DNA from: Primulina eburnea
Lineage: Eukaryota > Streptophyta > Magnoliopsida > Lamiales > Gesneriaceae
Direction: 5' to 3'
Length of the DNA stretch: 64,000 nt
NCBI RefSeq assembly: GCF_022965805.1
Contig: NC_133108.1
Coordinates: forward strand, 18,302,056-18,366,055
Position 1 is the first letter of the stretch, and every line of letters begins with the position of its first letter. The notes beneath the pieces were generated by a model. It made no database searches and had not been told where the DNA came from. It saw only the letters and a program-made list of their open reading frames with translations. Below, piece after piece: positions 22,486-34,919 of this stretch. Both the position numbers and the translations under genes were made by a program.

Positions 22486-22503
22486 GTAACCGATCCCCTT
22501 TCA

Positions 22504-23575
22504 GTATTCTCTTTGAGGAAGTCACATTTGAGCATATGCATCAGACGAGTTGATTTGATTTTAGAGACCGCTCCAGTAAAATTGTGTAGATTGGACTGAA
22601 TACCTTCGATCATAATATCAGTATCAATTGGTACTTCAGGAGATAAGGATTCGGATATTTCAGGAGCTTTGCCTTTGTCCTTCTCACTGAAAGTCACCAT
22701 GGCTAGGGCTTGGGATTCAGGCTCAACCTGTTGTTCCAATTCATTAATGAAGTCTTCAACTGCTTCTTCTTGAACGTCTGGAACTGAAGTGTTGAGCTAG
22801 GGAGCAGCTGAACCGGACGGCACATCAGTTTTCTTTTCCATATCAAATATTTGTTCAGAATGAACTGGGCTATGTCAGTTTATTGTTCAATCATGAAAAC
22901 TGACTGAACTTCATCCTCAATATATTTCAACATAGACTCTAATGCTATTTGTGAAGAGCTTGGCTCCGCCTCCTGCTCAGCTGGTTTTGTTGATTCAAAG
23001 TTCGGCTGTATATCTGAGGCAACTGATTTGATTACTTCATCAACGTTGGCCAAAGATAATTCAGCGTCTGTATAAAGAGATTGTCCACCTGGAGAAGATC
23101 TCATAGGAGCAGATGAAGTTGAGGGTTGGGTATCTTGAGGAACATGATCTATCACTGGCTTAGAGCTTTGTTCAGCAACTTGCTCTTTGAGTTATTCTAA
23201 CTGAGCTTCAGTTGTCTGAGCCTGAGCTGCTGATTTGGACTTTGGGAGTCAATTGTTATGTACAGTTGTTGATCCATCTCCCATACTTTGATCTTCATTT
23301 GCAGTGATATTTAATCTGATTCCAGCTGCTGAAATATTGCTTTGTCATCATAAGCTGTTGGACTGCTTGGATTGTAATTAAATTTTAGTTATGTGGTCAC
23401 TTCAGCTAGCCTTTTCATCCATATTAAATCAAAGAAATATTCTCTTCGTTCCAAAGCTTGTGTGATTGTGATAGCTTTGACAGTCTTTAAGGCCATTGTC
23501 TCGAGAGTTATAAATTCCTTCAGAACTGACTTGTTCTTCAGCCGTCTAGCAAAGACTGCAGTTCAAAATTTTTGA
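22504..23575 (-). pseudogene. Element X accessory ORF, fragment copy 1
   Basis: The minus strand carries decayed coding sequence with short open pieces (22880-23155 and 22504-22739). Recognisable strings include TFSEKDKGKAPEISESL and YIEDEVQSVFMIEQ. The same order of sequence recurs at 25565-25776 plus 31130-31995, so it is a fragment of a repeated element. The predicted protein is Ser/Glu/Gln-rich, acidic and low in complexity, with no domain I recognise. Copia-1 inserted at its left edge and its right edge stops abruptly at about 23575. I cannot assign a function. Confidence 0.55.
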
Positions 23576-24042
23576 AAGTCATTAAGAAACTTGGGATTAA
23601 GTGGATATATAGGATGGAATTATGTTGTCTAAGACTATATGGGTTGTGTAAGTTTGAATTACAAGGGATAGGTGTTTATACGAAAATGTTGGGTGAATTA
23701 AAAACAAAAAAGGAATTTTTTGTGTTCAATATATGTTATCAATGAACAAATATTAAGATATTTTTATTGAGTAAATAATCTAAAATCTTGATATGTTGAT
23801 TTTAGAATTCAACGTATTTTAAAGGAAGTCGAATTATTAGAGTTAGTCTAACGCTAACCTGGGATAACTTATTATGTTTTATATATTATAATATTTAAGC
23901 ATTAAGAATACATCATAATGCAACATTCATTTCAATGAGGAAAGTCCAATTGTCTTAGGCCTCAACAAAATCGTAAATGTGTAGAAAATAGTTATTCATG
24001 TTATTAATGCTAGAAGGGGTTTTATTATATAGGTAGACAGTC
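23576..24042. other. Unassigned AT-rich stretch
   Basis: 467 bp with no ORF, no terminal repeats and no similarity to the other repeats in the window that I can see. It joins the broken end of X copy 1 to the LTR of X copy 2. Confidence 0.4.
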
Positions 24043-25100
24043 TGTTAGGATCGGTTTGAAGGGTTTAAGTATTTAGAAGGTGGTTGAATAAACACTTAGA
24101 TTTTGACTCTTCTTCGAAATAATGAATCAGTTTTGTGACATACTTATATCAAGAATCTTGCTGTCAATATCAGTCATTTACTAGTTTAAGTGCGGAAATA
24201 AACTAACTAATATATTGAATACTTAAAGAATAACTGAAATAATAAACACAAGGACTTTATGGATGATCGGAGACTTCAAATGCTCTTTCGTCACCCCTTC
24301 TATCACAAGGATATGTTTCACTAAAAGACTTTGATTGATTACAGAAAATGTAAAGACCAACTTCAGTTCGGACTTAAACACTTCTAAACTGAAACTCTTA
24401 GTTTCTTACAGCTTATCAGCATACAAACTGATTATTTTTCGTAGGAAAACTGATCTTAAAAGATCGAATACAACAATGTAATGTGCTAGTATTTTTTGCT
24501 CAAATGATAGTCTGAAAGCTATGAATATATCTTTGAAGTGATAGCTTCTGTATGAATATCGTAAGTGATCGTATATAACTCAATTTCTCATTTTTTTGCA
24601 AAATTGTGGAATCTCTCTCAACTGCTTCACATTGAGTTCATCAATAATTTATATGCTTTACTTCCAACAATCATATTGAATGTATTAAATGACTCATATC
24701 CATAGATTTGTCCTTTCTGAATGAGTCTACATTCTTCTAACAATAGTACAATGTTTCAGTTTGATATGCAACGCTCCTACTGTTAGTTACAGTCTGCTGT
24801 GTATGATTTGTCGGTTGTTGAGATAATTGATGACGTGTCAAACTGATCAGATGTTCGATTAGTTAGACTGACAATATGACCGATCTGTTGGACTGACTTA
24901 ATGTGTCCTATTCAATTCTATCTAATATATCAGTTGACTTTACTGATTCAATTAACTTTTTTCAATTCGATTTTATCCGATCATTTAATTTATTAATCTT
25001 CAGTTCGTATGACTTCAGCGTTAGTTACTTCAGTTATATGACCTCAGTTCAGCTAATCAGTTCTGCAAATTTGTCAAAATTTAAAACTTTAATTCTAACA
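24043..25100 (-). repeat. 3' LTR of element X (copia-type ends)
   Basis: 1058 bp with ends TGTTAG...CTAACA. In element sense it starts at 25100 and is preceded by a purine tract (aaaatgggggaaat, 25101-25114). The accessory ORF of X ends just upstream, at about 25130-25368. The termini and the ORF between pol and 3' LTR are typical of SIRE-like copia elements. That classification is inference because pol is missing. Confidence 0.7.
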
Positions 25101-25776
25101 ATTTCCCCCATTTTGATGTTTGACAAAACATAGAATCTAAGAACTGATATAATTCATTATAGATAAAGTAAAAGAACTCTTTGTAGATAAAAAAAAAGTC
25201 AATGTACAAATTCGTACAAAATAAAATAAGATCTAATTGAACTGATTGCTCTTCACTTCTTAGCTCTTTCTTCAGCAGGTCTTTGATCAGTTGATTGACT
25301 AGTTCTTTTCTTTGACTTATCTGATTGCTCTTCTTCCCTCTTTTTTCATCAACAGTGGCAGACTTCATACTAACTTGGGATATAGCATTCAGCCTATGTT
25401 CCTACATCAAATCCATCTACTATGACAAACTTGCGTGCACGAAGTGAGTTTGGTTGACAAGCATGTCCCGATTCTGGAAAAAGCCGGAACTGTCACTCTA
25501 TCTTTCTTCAGCTGATAAACAAGGAGAAATAATGTGGTGATATCCTTTGTAACCTGCTTGAGGTTCTTCATAGTATTCTCTTTGTGGAAGTCTCATTTGA
25601 GCATATGCATCAAATGAGTCAATTTGATTTCAGAGACCGCTCCAATCAAATTCTGTAGATTGGACTGAATACCTTCGATCATAATATTAGTATCAATGGA
25701 TACTTCAGGAGATAAGGATTCAGATATTTCAGGAGCTTTGCCTTTGTCCTTCTCACTGAAAGTCACCATGGCTAGG
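25101..25776 (-). pseudogene. Element X accessory ORF, C-terminal part (copy 2)
   Basis: Decayed minus-strand coding sequence between the X LTR and the insertion of element D. A Lys/Glu-rich piece lies at about 25230-25368 (KKSNQISQRKELVNQ). At 25593-25776 there is the same EKDKGKAPEISESL string as in copy 1. It continues at 31130 after removing D and one ctagg duplication. No known domain is recognised. Confidence 0.55.
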
Positions 25777-26643
25777 TGATGTGAATCTCGATACGAATAA
25801 ATAGCAAACACGATTAAACAATCGCACCCTCTATTTAATTACGATAATAAGACTCGTTTGTTTTCCCGATCTTTTGAATCAAGTAATTTGATGTGTTATT
25901 CACCTTTAAACTAGAAAAGTTTAGCAACAAATAAACACGAGAATAACAATCGAAATTTGATACGAACATTCGAAGAACGATGCCTACGACAATCCGCACA
26001 AACACGATCGACAAACGCCACCAAGTTATAAACTTTGATAAGTTTGATTTAATTTGAAAAGCTAAAGCCTTGAAAAGTTAAGAGAAAAATCTCACAAGTT
26101 TGATAAAACTCAAAATAATATGTATATTGTGTGTAATTTTTCGTCCAAATACATTATAATAAAGAAAAGATATCAAAAATCTAGTCTCCCAAAATAATAA
26201 AACTCTAGAAAAGGAAACAAATCCGCACAGAAAACATAGGACACGGACCCCGTGCAGACATCCGTAGACGGGTCCGTGTACTCTCGGGTAACAGACTTCA
26301 GCTGGAAACAATAGACACGGACCCCGTGCTTACCTCCGTGTACGGGTCCGTGTAGACACGGCCTTCGCCAATATAGTAGGGCACGGACTCCGTGCCTGGG
26401 TCCGTCTTCAGGTCCGTGCAGACACTGGTCTCGCGCATCTCCGGATGTAAAGGGCACGGACCCCATGTGCAGGTCCGTGTAAAGGTCCGTGAAGACTCGG
26501 TTGATGAAATTAATGCTTGAATCCTATTCCTTTGGCCTTCCAACATACTCCCATGCATCACGAGCCCTCCACCACTTTGCTCCTCGCACGTAAATCTATC
26601 TTCTGTGCTCATACGCCCGTTCAAGGCTACCACGATCGCATCA
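25777..26643 (-). repeat. 3' LTR of element D
   Basis: 867 bp; element-sense ends TGATGCGATCG...CACATCA. Its inverted-repeat array is at about 26229-26492. Confidence 0.9.
26229..26492 (-). repeat. GC-rich inverted-repeat array in LTR of element D
   Basis: Four hairpin-like units built from cacggaccccgtg and acgggtccgtgt, for example 26230-26276 and 26312-26356. The arms are about 10-13 bp and the loops 10-20 nt. The array lies about 150-415 bp inside the LTR 5' end. It is repeated at about 30720-30975 in the other LTR with scattered differences. Confidence 0.78.
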
Positions 26644-26669
26644 TCCTCCCCTTCTTGAAAAGGATTTGT

Positions 26670-27098
26670 CCTCAAATCTTGCCCCCTTGCACAAAAACGA
26701 AGCAAGTTAGTAATAACAAGGATGATATTATCAACATACTTACCTTTAAGCTCAAGTTTGTAGGTGTTATCATTTGCTTGCTCCAATTGCACTGGAAATT
26801 TCGACACCATCGTCGCTTTTCCTAGAAACTCAACTTCACCACATAACAAATAATAAATAACACCGAATGATAAAATATCACCAAGTATCACAAATATAAG
26901 ATTCCTCCCCTTCTTAGACCTAGTCAACACCAAAATAATATCCATACACATGTACGACCATAGCTCACTAGGAATAAGAAAGACTTCAATCAACTTATAG
27001 AAATCAAGCTCAGGTGCTCTCGCCCTATAGGCAACGCATTCTTTGCTATACCATTTAACATACCTCTTCATATGCACCCAACACATATAATCATGCAA
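26670..27098 (-). pseudogene. Integrase remnant of element D
   Basis: A minus-strand open stretch starting MHDYMCWVHMKRYVKWYSKEC. It includes residues resembling the integrase zinc-finger/core boundary (KECVAYRARA, then LTRSKKGRNLIFVILGD in place of the usual catalytic-core start). It then jumps to a polyprotein C-terminal string (YKLELKGKY ... DLRTNPFQEGEDD). Most of the integrase core and all of RT/RNase H are gone. The open frame continues into the LTR by chance. Confidence 0.65.
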
Positions 27099-27160
27099 TT
27101 AAAAACATAACAATACGCCTCACTAACAATTATTTCATAAAATGAGCATAACAAGAACAA

Positions 27161-29643
27161 CTAAATCTCCTTAAAATTATATTCATCATGAACATAAAAA
27201 TTCTTATATTCAATCATCATCTTTCCAAATACATCATCAATCAAGTATGAATCATGCAAATAGGACACATTAAATGTACTATCCATGTATTCATTTAACT
27301 CACCACATGAATTTAATTCTAATGCACATAGGTCATTGCCATGACAAAGTGTCAATTGGACAATCTTTGAACACTCAAAAGCAGTAACATTTAAATCTAA
27401 TTCATGCAATACATCTCCATCCTCAATTCTATGACACTTAGGCAACAAGATTAACTCACATTCACATCTCCTAAACATCACATTTTCAAGTTGTCCCCAT
27501 AATTCTTGAAAACAAAACAACAATGAATTAAGGTAAAGAAGAAAATCATACCTCATAGTTGTTGTAGTGGCAAATAACCTTACCTCGTCGTGATTGCACT
27601 TGCATCCTCGAGGCTCAAACTTTTGGGTTCTCCCTTTGACAGGATTCACTTGTCTCCTTGTCATGATAACTCCACGATCCTGCAAATAAGAAATAGCAAT
27701 GCTCGGGATTGAACCAGCGATTTCATCACAATATGGGTAAACCACTTTGTACAAAGGTACATGTAATGGTTTATGCAATAATAAACAACTCTCAACCTCA
27801 CTCTTTTCACTCCTTTGGGCCATCAAATTATTTTTCTTTTCTTTTTCTTTGGCCTCTTTTTCTCTCTCTTTTTTCTTTTCTATGGTCATCTCACTCTTTT
27901 GTTCACTCTTTCTTTCGACCATATATTTTTCTTTTTCTTTTTCTAAGGCCATCTCACTCTTTTGGACACTCTTTTTTTCGGCCTCATCTCTTTTTTTCTT
28001 TTTCAATTGGTCCTCAAGTATTTGTTTTGGTGACAAAGGTAGTAATACAATTGGTTCTTTGTTTAGGACAAATGAGTACCTATTCTTGAAACCATCATGT
28101 GTTACCTTCCGATCGAATTGCCATGGTCTACCCAACAAGATATGACAAGCATGCATAGGCACCACGTCACACAAAACCTCATCCACATACTTCCCAATAG
28201 AAAAGGACACTAGAACTTGCCTATTTACTTTCACTTCCGCACAATCATTCAACCATTGAAGTCTATATGGTTGAGGGTGCTTTAGAGTAGGCAAACTCAA
28301 CTTCTCCACCATCTCACAACTAGCTACGTTGGTGCAACTTCCCCCATCTATAATAACGTTGCAAACCTTTTCGTTCACAAAGCACCTAGTATGGAACAAG
28401 TTCCCCCTTTGATTGGTCTCCTCCTCCTCGACTTGGCCAATCATGATACGCCTAGTCACCAATGATTCTCCTACAACCGCCTCATATCCCTCATCGGGAT
28501 CCTCCAATGCAGGAATATCATCATCACTACCCTCGCTTTGGGACTCATACTTACCATAAGCATTCAAAACCATCACCCTCTTATTAGGACATTCACTAGC
28601 AATATGACCCAACCCTTGACATCTAAAGCATTTAGTATCCCTAGAACGTTTAGAAGTAGTTTCAGATTTACCTTGGACTCCTTGCTTAGGTGTTTCTTGC
28701 TTTGTCTCAATCTTAGGCTTGGTCACCACTTTGCTATCATCACGCTTTGCTACATTTGGTCGCCAAGAAGAAGACGTACCTCCAGTTTGGTTGGTGCGGC
28801 CAACTCCACGCCTTTTGAGTTGTTGTTCCACCTTTATGGCCATTTGCACCATCTCGTCAAGGTCCAAGTAGTGCCTAAGCTCCACTTGATCTTGAATCTC
28901 CCTGTTCAAGCCACAAAGAAAACGAGTAATGGTTGCCTCACTATCCTCCTCAATATTGGCCCTAATCATGACTACCTCCATCTCCTTATAGTAGTCCTCA
29001 ACACTCTTTGACCCTTGCCTCAAAGTTTGTAGCCTCTTAAACATCTCCCTATAGTAGTGATTAGGCACAAACCGCTTCCTCATGACCCTCTTCATCTCAT
29101 CCCAAGACTCAATGGGTCTCTCATTATACCTCCTTCTAGTGGTCACTAATTGATCCCACCAAATGAGAGCATAGTCTAAGAATTCAACCACCGCCAACCT
29201 CACCTTCTTTTGTTCGGAGCAGTGGTGACATTCAAATACGAACTCTACCCTCTTTTCCCACTCTAGGTATGCTTCCGGGTCAGATTTCCCATGGAACGAT
29301 GGAATTTTCATCTTAATGCTACCCATGTGACCATCTTCCCTAGTCTCCTCATATCTACCACGCATGGCTTCCCTTTTTCCTCTACCAAATCCTCTACCTC
29401 CTCCATTCCTACCCCAATTCTCATTTTGACTCTCATCGCCTCCCCCAGATCATACTCCTCATCATCTCTACCCAAATCCCTAGGCTTAGGTTTACCCCCA
29501 CTAACACTAACCTCAAGTTTATCCAACCTCTCATGCAACGACTCCATTTGGGTCGTCATCACCCTACTAAAATCCCCAAACAACGCATCTATTTGGGCAT
29601 TAGACAACCCCGAATTCGAACTACCTCCTACCTCCCTCTCCAT
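27161..29643 (-). pseudogene. Gag-protease of element D, frameshifted, with a non-pol tail
   Basis: Gag starts at the ATG at 29643 (MEREVGGSSNSG, with a coiled-coil-like MESLHERLDKLE). The frame slips at about 29446-29452, where a G run is one base short. It is open again from 29365 to 27161 (734 aa). That part has the capsid Gag domain (SFHGKSDPEAYLEWEKRVEF; VEDYYKEMEVVMIRAN), a CCHC knuckle (CFRCQGLGHIASEC), a protease motif (IDGGSCTN) with LLGRPWQFD, and a charged Lys/Glu repeat. Where RT should begin, about 170 residues follow that I do not recognise. With no RT, the element was non-autonomous. Confidence 0.75.
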
Positions 29644-30242
29644 TTAATGTCAAATTTGTACCTGCAAGAAAAGGTTAGTAGAAATAAAATAATCCTCACC
29701 CAAATGCTCACGGTCACTCCAAAGAAATTCACTCGTCTTTTCTCACAATTTTGTTTGCTCACAACAAATACTCACCGTTCACTCCAAAGAAAAGTCACTC
29801 ACACTCAAGTGTATCACTCAAATTTTGAAAGCTCTCTTGGAAGTGCTCAAGCTTTGTATTCTGGGTATATCAAACAATCAAGGTTCAAACTTGTGAACAA
29901 ATGCGACCGACTCACTTGGACTGTGTAGACAAGAAATTCGAATATAGGGAATATTTTTTTTTTTTGACTGTGAGAGACAATTGAATATGACTCTCTAAAG
30001 GGAATAGAACAATATACCAAAACAATTGTGTAGGCAAATTTTCGAAATTTTGTAATTTTTTTTTTTAGGCTGAGTACAACTCGAAAATCCCAAAAAAAAC
30101 TGAAGAAAATCGACCTAATTTTTGAGAAACACTGTTTCACGAAAATTGAATAACGATAGAACGAAACATATCTGAAAACGATGGAAAAAAAACACAGATC
30201 TGAAATTTAACAAGATACCTTACTTGATTTCAATAAACCTAT

Positions 30243-30254
30243 GCTCTGATACCA
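30243..30254 (-). other. Primer-binding site (tRNA-iMet type), element D
   Basis: TGGTATCAGAGC on the minus strand, 2 bp from the LTR edge at 30257. Confidence 0.88.
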
Positions 30255-30256
30255 AA

Positions 30257-31124
30257 TGATGTGAATCTCGATACGAATAAATAGCAAACACGATTAAACA
30301 ATCGCACCCTCTATTTAATTACGATAATAAGACTCGTGTGTTTTCCCGATCTTTAGAATCAAGTAATTTGATGTGTTATTCACCTCTAAACTAGAAAAGT
30401 TTAGCAACAAATAAACAAGAGAATAACAATCGGAATTTGATACGAACCTTCGAAGAACGATGCCTACGACAATCCGCACAAGCACGATCGACAAACGCCA
30501 CAAAGTTAAAAACTTTGATAAGTTTGATTTAATTTGACAAAGCTAAAGCCTTGAAAAGTTGAGAGAAAAATCTCACAAGTTTGATAAAACTCAAAATAAT
30601 ATGTATATTGTGTGTAATTTTTCGTCCAAATACATTATAATAAAGAAAAGATATCAAAAATCTAGTCTCTCAAAATAATAAAACTCTAGAAAAGGAAACA
30701 AATCCGCGCAGAAAACATAGGACACGGACCCCGTGCAGACATCCGCAGACGGGTCCGTGTACTCTCGGGTAACAGACTTCAGCTGGAAACAATAGACACG
30801 GACCCCGTGCTTACCTCCGTGTACGGGTCCGTGTAGACACAGCCTTCGCCAATATAGTAGGGCTCGAACTCCGTGCCTGGGTCCGTCTTCAGGTCCGTGC
30901 AGACACTGGTCTCGCGCATCTCCGGATGTAAAGGGCACGGACCCCGTGTTCAGGTCCGTGTAAAGGTCCGTGAAGACTCGGTTGATGAAATTAATGCTTG
31001 AATCTTATTCCTTTGGCCTTCTAACATACTCCCATGCATCACGAGCCCTCCACCACTTTGCTCCTCGCACGTAAATCCATCTTCTGTGCTCATACGCCCA
31101 TTCAAGGCTACCACGATCGCATCA
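30257..31124 (-). repeat. 5' LTR of element D
   Basis: 868 bp, matching 25777-26643 with scattered differences. Followed by the ctagg duplication. Confidence 0.9.
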
Positions 31125-31129
31125 CTAGG

Positions 31130-32399
31130 GCTTGGGATTCAGGCTCAGCTTGTTGTTCCAATTCATTAATGAAGTCTTCAACTGCTTCTTCTTGAACGTC
31201 TGGAACTAAAGTGTTGAGCTAAGGAGCAGCTGAACTGGACGGAACATCAGTTGTCTTTTCCATATCAAATATTTGTTCAGAATGAAACTGGGCTATGTCA
31301 GTTTGTTGTTCAATCATGAAAACTGACTGAACTTCATCCTCAATATATTTCAACATAGACTCTAATGCTATTTGTGAAGAGCTTGGCTCTGCCTCCTGCA
31401 CAACTGGTATTGTTGATTCAAAGTTCAGCTGTATATCTGAGGCAACTGATTTGATTACTTCATCAACGTTGGCCAAAGATAATTCAACGTCTATATATAG
31501 AGATTGTCCACCTGGCAAAGATCTCATAGGAGCAGATGAAGTTGAGGGTTGGGTATCCTGAGGAACATGATCTATCACTGGCTTAGAGCTTTGTTCAGCA
31601 ACTTGCTCTTAGGTTGTTCTAACTGAGCTTCAGTTGTCTGAGCCTGAGCTGCTGATTTGGACTTTGGGTGTCAATTGGTATGTACAATTGTTGATCCATC
31701 TCCCGTACTTTTATCTTCGTTTGCAGTGTTATTAGATCTGATTCCAGCTGCTGAAATACTGCCTTGTCATCATAAGTAGTTGGTCTGGTTGGATTGTAAT
31801 TCAATTTCAATTATGTGGTCACTTCAGCTAGCCTTTTCATCTTTATTAAATCAAAGAAATATTCTCTTCGTCCCAAAGCTTGTGTGATTGTGATAGCTCT
31901 GACTGTCTTCAAGATCATTTTCTAGAGAAAGATAAATTCCTTTAGAACTGACTTCTTCTTCACCCGTCTAGCAAAAACTGCAGTTCAGAATTTTACCCAT
32001 TCATCAAAGTCCTCTATTTTGGACTCAGCAAACTCATTTATATCACTCCATATAAGGTCGATGTGAGTCTGAATTGTGTTGGTTGGACTAGGCTCTTTAA
32101 TCACCTTGTCCTATCCTTTTTAATCAGTCAAGGCATGAGAGATACTCAGCCCTGTGGTAGTTGTATCCATTCTTTCCCAAATAACCACACCTTTTGGTCA
32201 TGCAACTGGTAGAACTCTCGGTCAACTGACGATGGTAGGAGGTGCACGAAAACCAATAGGCTTAAACACTTCATCAGATTCGGTGTTGATCTTTGGTGGG
32301 TGGTCAGTTGGTTTCTTCAGTTGGAGCTTTTCAGTTGATGGTGCAGTAGGAACTGATTGAATTAGTTTGGCAGCTATGGGTGTTTCAGAAATATCCATT
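31130..32399 (-). pseudogene. Element X accessory ORF, N-terminal and middle part (copy 2)
   Basis: Continues the X fragment from 25776. Open pieces include 31219-31578 (119 aa, the counterpart of 22880-23155) and 31619-31810. A stretch reading MDISETPIAAKLIQS begins at about 32397 and may be an original start. Several stops break the frame. The product is unrecognised and low in complexity, with an acidic middle and Gln-rich strings. No transmembrane segment is evident. Confidence 0.5.
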
Positions 32400-33039
32400 A
32401 CTCATTTCTATTAAAAATTACAATAATTTTTTTTCTTTTCTTTCTACTTCATTTGGCCGAAACACAAGCATCTAAAATATGCATATTTTGCACCATTTAA
32501 AAATAAACCAACCAACTATTATTTGAAAATCCAAAAGAATGTATTTCAAAGCATAAAGTCGTAAAACGTCAACCAACCTAAACTAACATTATTTCAAAAA
32601 TAAATTTAACTATAATATACTCTTAAAACCTTTCAAAAGCATCATAAGTCATAAAATCTTTAAAGTAGCTTAAATCTTAAACATAATTTTGCGGAAAACT
32701 AGCAACGGTCTTCAGGTTGTGTGCACCTTCAGTCCAGCAAGATCAACCATCAAGACCTCCATTATTATCAAGCTCACCTGCATCAATCACACCTAGTGAG
32801 TCCATTGACAAAGAAAAACTTAATGATGATAACAAGTAATACATATATATTCACAGGAAACAGTGAAAATACTTTTACTTAAAATAGCTTTTCATGAACA
32901 TAAACTTTAACGTTTACCTTTAATCATATCCTTCATATTTTCTTTCATCATATACGTATACGTTTCCATTTTTATTGAATTCAGATCATCAATTGTGACT
33001 TTAGTATTAGCTGAAAGTCGATCGATCCATCTACGTACT
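32400..33039. other. Unassigned AT-rich, LTR-like sequence
   Basis: 640 bp without a credible ORF. The composition resembles non-coding LTR or leader DNA, but I cannot find its partner in the window or define its ends. Confidence 0.35.
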
Positions 33040-34919
33040 TGTAACGCCCCGAAAATTTAAAGGTCCACGCGAACCACATGCATATAAAATAATAAATTCT
33101 CCTGTATTTTTAATTAAATGTTTTTTTTGCATGAATTAATTATTGTTGTGCATAATTTTATGTTAAAAATATATTTTCTACATTGTTGCATTAAAATGTA
33201 TTTTTAAAGGTTATTCGAGTTGCGATCGAGGAATGAAGACCGAGAGCTGAAAAATAGAAAACGTTTTTATTAAATAATATTTTTTAATTATTTAAAATAT
33301 GGTTGTTGCTTTTTATTATTTTTGAAAATAAGGGGTTTTGAGGTGATTTTATACGTCGGGACGTAAATTTTATCGGTGTTGGTTTTTCCACAAAAATACG
33401 AGCTTCTTGGCAACCCGGCTATTAAATTCACAAACTTATTTACCAAAGTTATTTTTAATATCCTAATTAATACTAATGGGCCTAATTGGTTAGCTTAATA
33501 AGCCTAAGTCCTAATTAGTGAATTGATTAGTATTTAAAGTTTTAAATCACCAAAAACCCTACACGTTGCACCAAGGAAAGAATCGGCCACATCCTATTTT
33601 ATTTTCTGAAAACACTCCCCTCTCCCTCACTCACGGCACACACAACACAGCTTGTAGAAGGAAAATTCGTAGGGGCAGGGAGATTCAAGCCTTGGTTTCG
33701 ATCCGTTCTTCGACGTCAACGATATTCGAGCGTAGTTAACGCAAAGGCACACCTTAATCTTCCTTTTCTCATCCATCATATCATATTATGTTTTGAATTA
33801 GTGAGTGCATGAAGATCATGTTTAGTTTTTCCAGAATTTTGAATTTCAGCACTTGTAGCCTTCGAGTTCATGATTTATGATGCATAAAAAATTGTTTAAG
33901 CATGTAGGGGGCTGCTATGATGTCTAGATATGAGTAAGGAAGGCTTTTTAAGTGAATTTAATTCCTACACTCTAACACAATACACGCTGAAACCAAAAGA
34001 GAAACAAGAACAGGCTGAACCCGAGAACCTGCTGTCATGGTTTTTGGTGTTCGGTTTTCCTGAGGGAAAGGGGCGGCTTGGTCTTGGCCTGGTCTAGCAC
34101 TCTGCCAAGGTCCGTCATGGGTCATGGGAAGAGTCCTAGCCAAGCAAGGACTTGAGTTAAGGGCTGGGGAAGAGTCCTAGCCATGCTAGGACTCTACCCG
34201 AGAAACATGCAGCAGGGCGTGCTGGGGTGCGCGGCTTGCAGGAAAGGGAAGGAAGGTTACAGGGCTCGTGAGTTAGGCTAGGGTGACTCAAAAGGGTCCT
34301 AGGAAGGGGCACTGGGGGTTGGCTCGGGTGCTAGGTGGACGGCTAGGTTCCTAAGGGTTCAAAACATAGAGTCCATGCAGGTGTAAAGTCTCGGCCAACA
34401 TGGGGGCAAGTAGGATCTTCTCGTTTTCATGGTTTGGGGTGATGTCATGGCACACTTAGGGTCCATTAGGTTACTTTGGGATGTTAGGCAAGTTTTTGCT
34501 CGACATGGTCCAGGGGTAACTCGTAAAAATCGAAAGTTGGCTAGGGGTCGAAGATTAGGTGTCAAAATAGGGTTTCCAAAACAATGAAAATTGGAAAACG
34601 TCTCACGGGGGTCGAGTCATGGTCCATAAGGGCTAAAATAATATAAAATGAATAAATTTTGAATTTAGGAATTTTAAATTAAAGTTTGGGATTTTTCGGG
34701 ATTAAAACACCGTTAAAACAATTAAGTAAAGATAATTGAAAAAGTCTAAGTTTCAAGGCAAATAAAATTATGAAAAATTTTTATGTAGGCTTAAATAATT
34801 ATTTGGGACATTCTAGAGTCATAAAATCAAGAAAAAAGTCGTAATCGTAAAATGTCGAGTCTAGGGGTAAAACGGTCTTTTTACACCTAGAAATTTGTAA
34901 CGGTCATGGCAGTGCCCTA
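33040..34919 (+). repeat. Possible truncated gypsy LTR and leader
   Basis: Starts tgtaacgccccgaaaa, a common beginning for plant Ty3/gypsy LTRs. There is no ORF of note. A repeated phrase (gaagagtcctagcca) is at about 34130 and 34169. The region ends where the Copia-2 LTR starts at 34920. No second LTR is visible, so the boundaries and identity are uncertain. Confidence 0.4.

Larger units (their letters stand above)
3147..22503 (+). mobile_element. Copia-1: degraded Ty1/copia element, host of several insertions
   Basis: The visible parts are a leader (3147-4329), gag (4330-5196), a broken pol (5197-7421 plus 19316-19470) and a 3' LTR (19485-22503). Pol is interrupted by family A copy 1 at 7422-19315, and the flanks rejoin in the RNase H region after removing it and one tcctc duplication. 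The 3' LTR is interrupted by Cassandra at 21623-22485. The 5' LTR is not seen and presumably lies left of the window beyond family A copy 2. Copia order (integrase before RT) is visible. A large part of integrase is deleted. The element cannot move on its own. Confidence 0.85.
19485..22503 (+). repeat. 3' LTR of Copia-1, interrupted by Cassandra
   Basis: Begins tgttagagtagg and ends gatcccctttca. It is about 2.15 kb after removing Cassandra and one gtaac duplication. A PPT-like gtgggagat precedes it. The same LTR in the opposite orientation is at 34920-36675 plus 63682-64000, which fixes both ends. The 5 bases after it (gtatt, 22504-22508) are the presumed target duplication in element X. Confidence 0.88.
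25777..31124 (-). mobile_element. Element D: Ty3/gypsy chromovirus-like, internally deleted
   Basis: 5348 bp, flanked by ctagg at 25772-25776 and 31125-31129. The LTRs are 25777-26643 (3' in element sense) and 30257-31124 (5'), with a tRNA-iMet PBS at 30243-30254 and a purine tract next to 26644. The interior keeps gag-protease and a scrap of integrase. RT and RNase H are missing. The Gag is of the type found in CRM/Reina-like chromoviruses, with low certainty as to clade. It is inserted in element X. Confidence 0.9.

Noticed and set aside
26298..27098. Single 266-aa protein spanning integrase remnant and LTR
   Set aside because: The C-terminal half is translated LTR palindromes (repeated GPxxGVR-like strings). 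Only the first part derives from pol.
33040..34919. Complete LTR retrotransposon starting tgtaacgcccc
   Set aside because: No second LTR, PBS or coding sequence is visible before the Copia-2 boundary, so I report it only as a possible truncated LTR.
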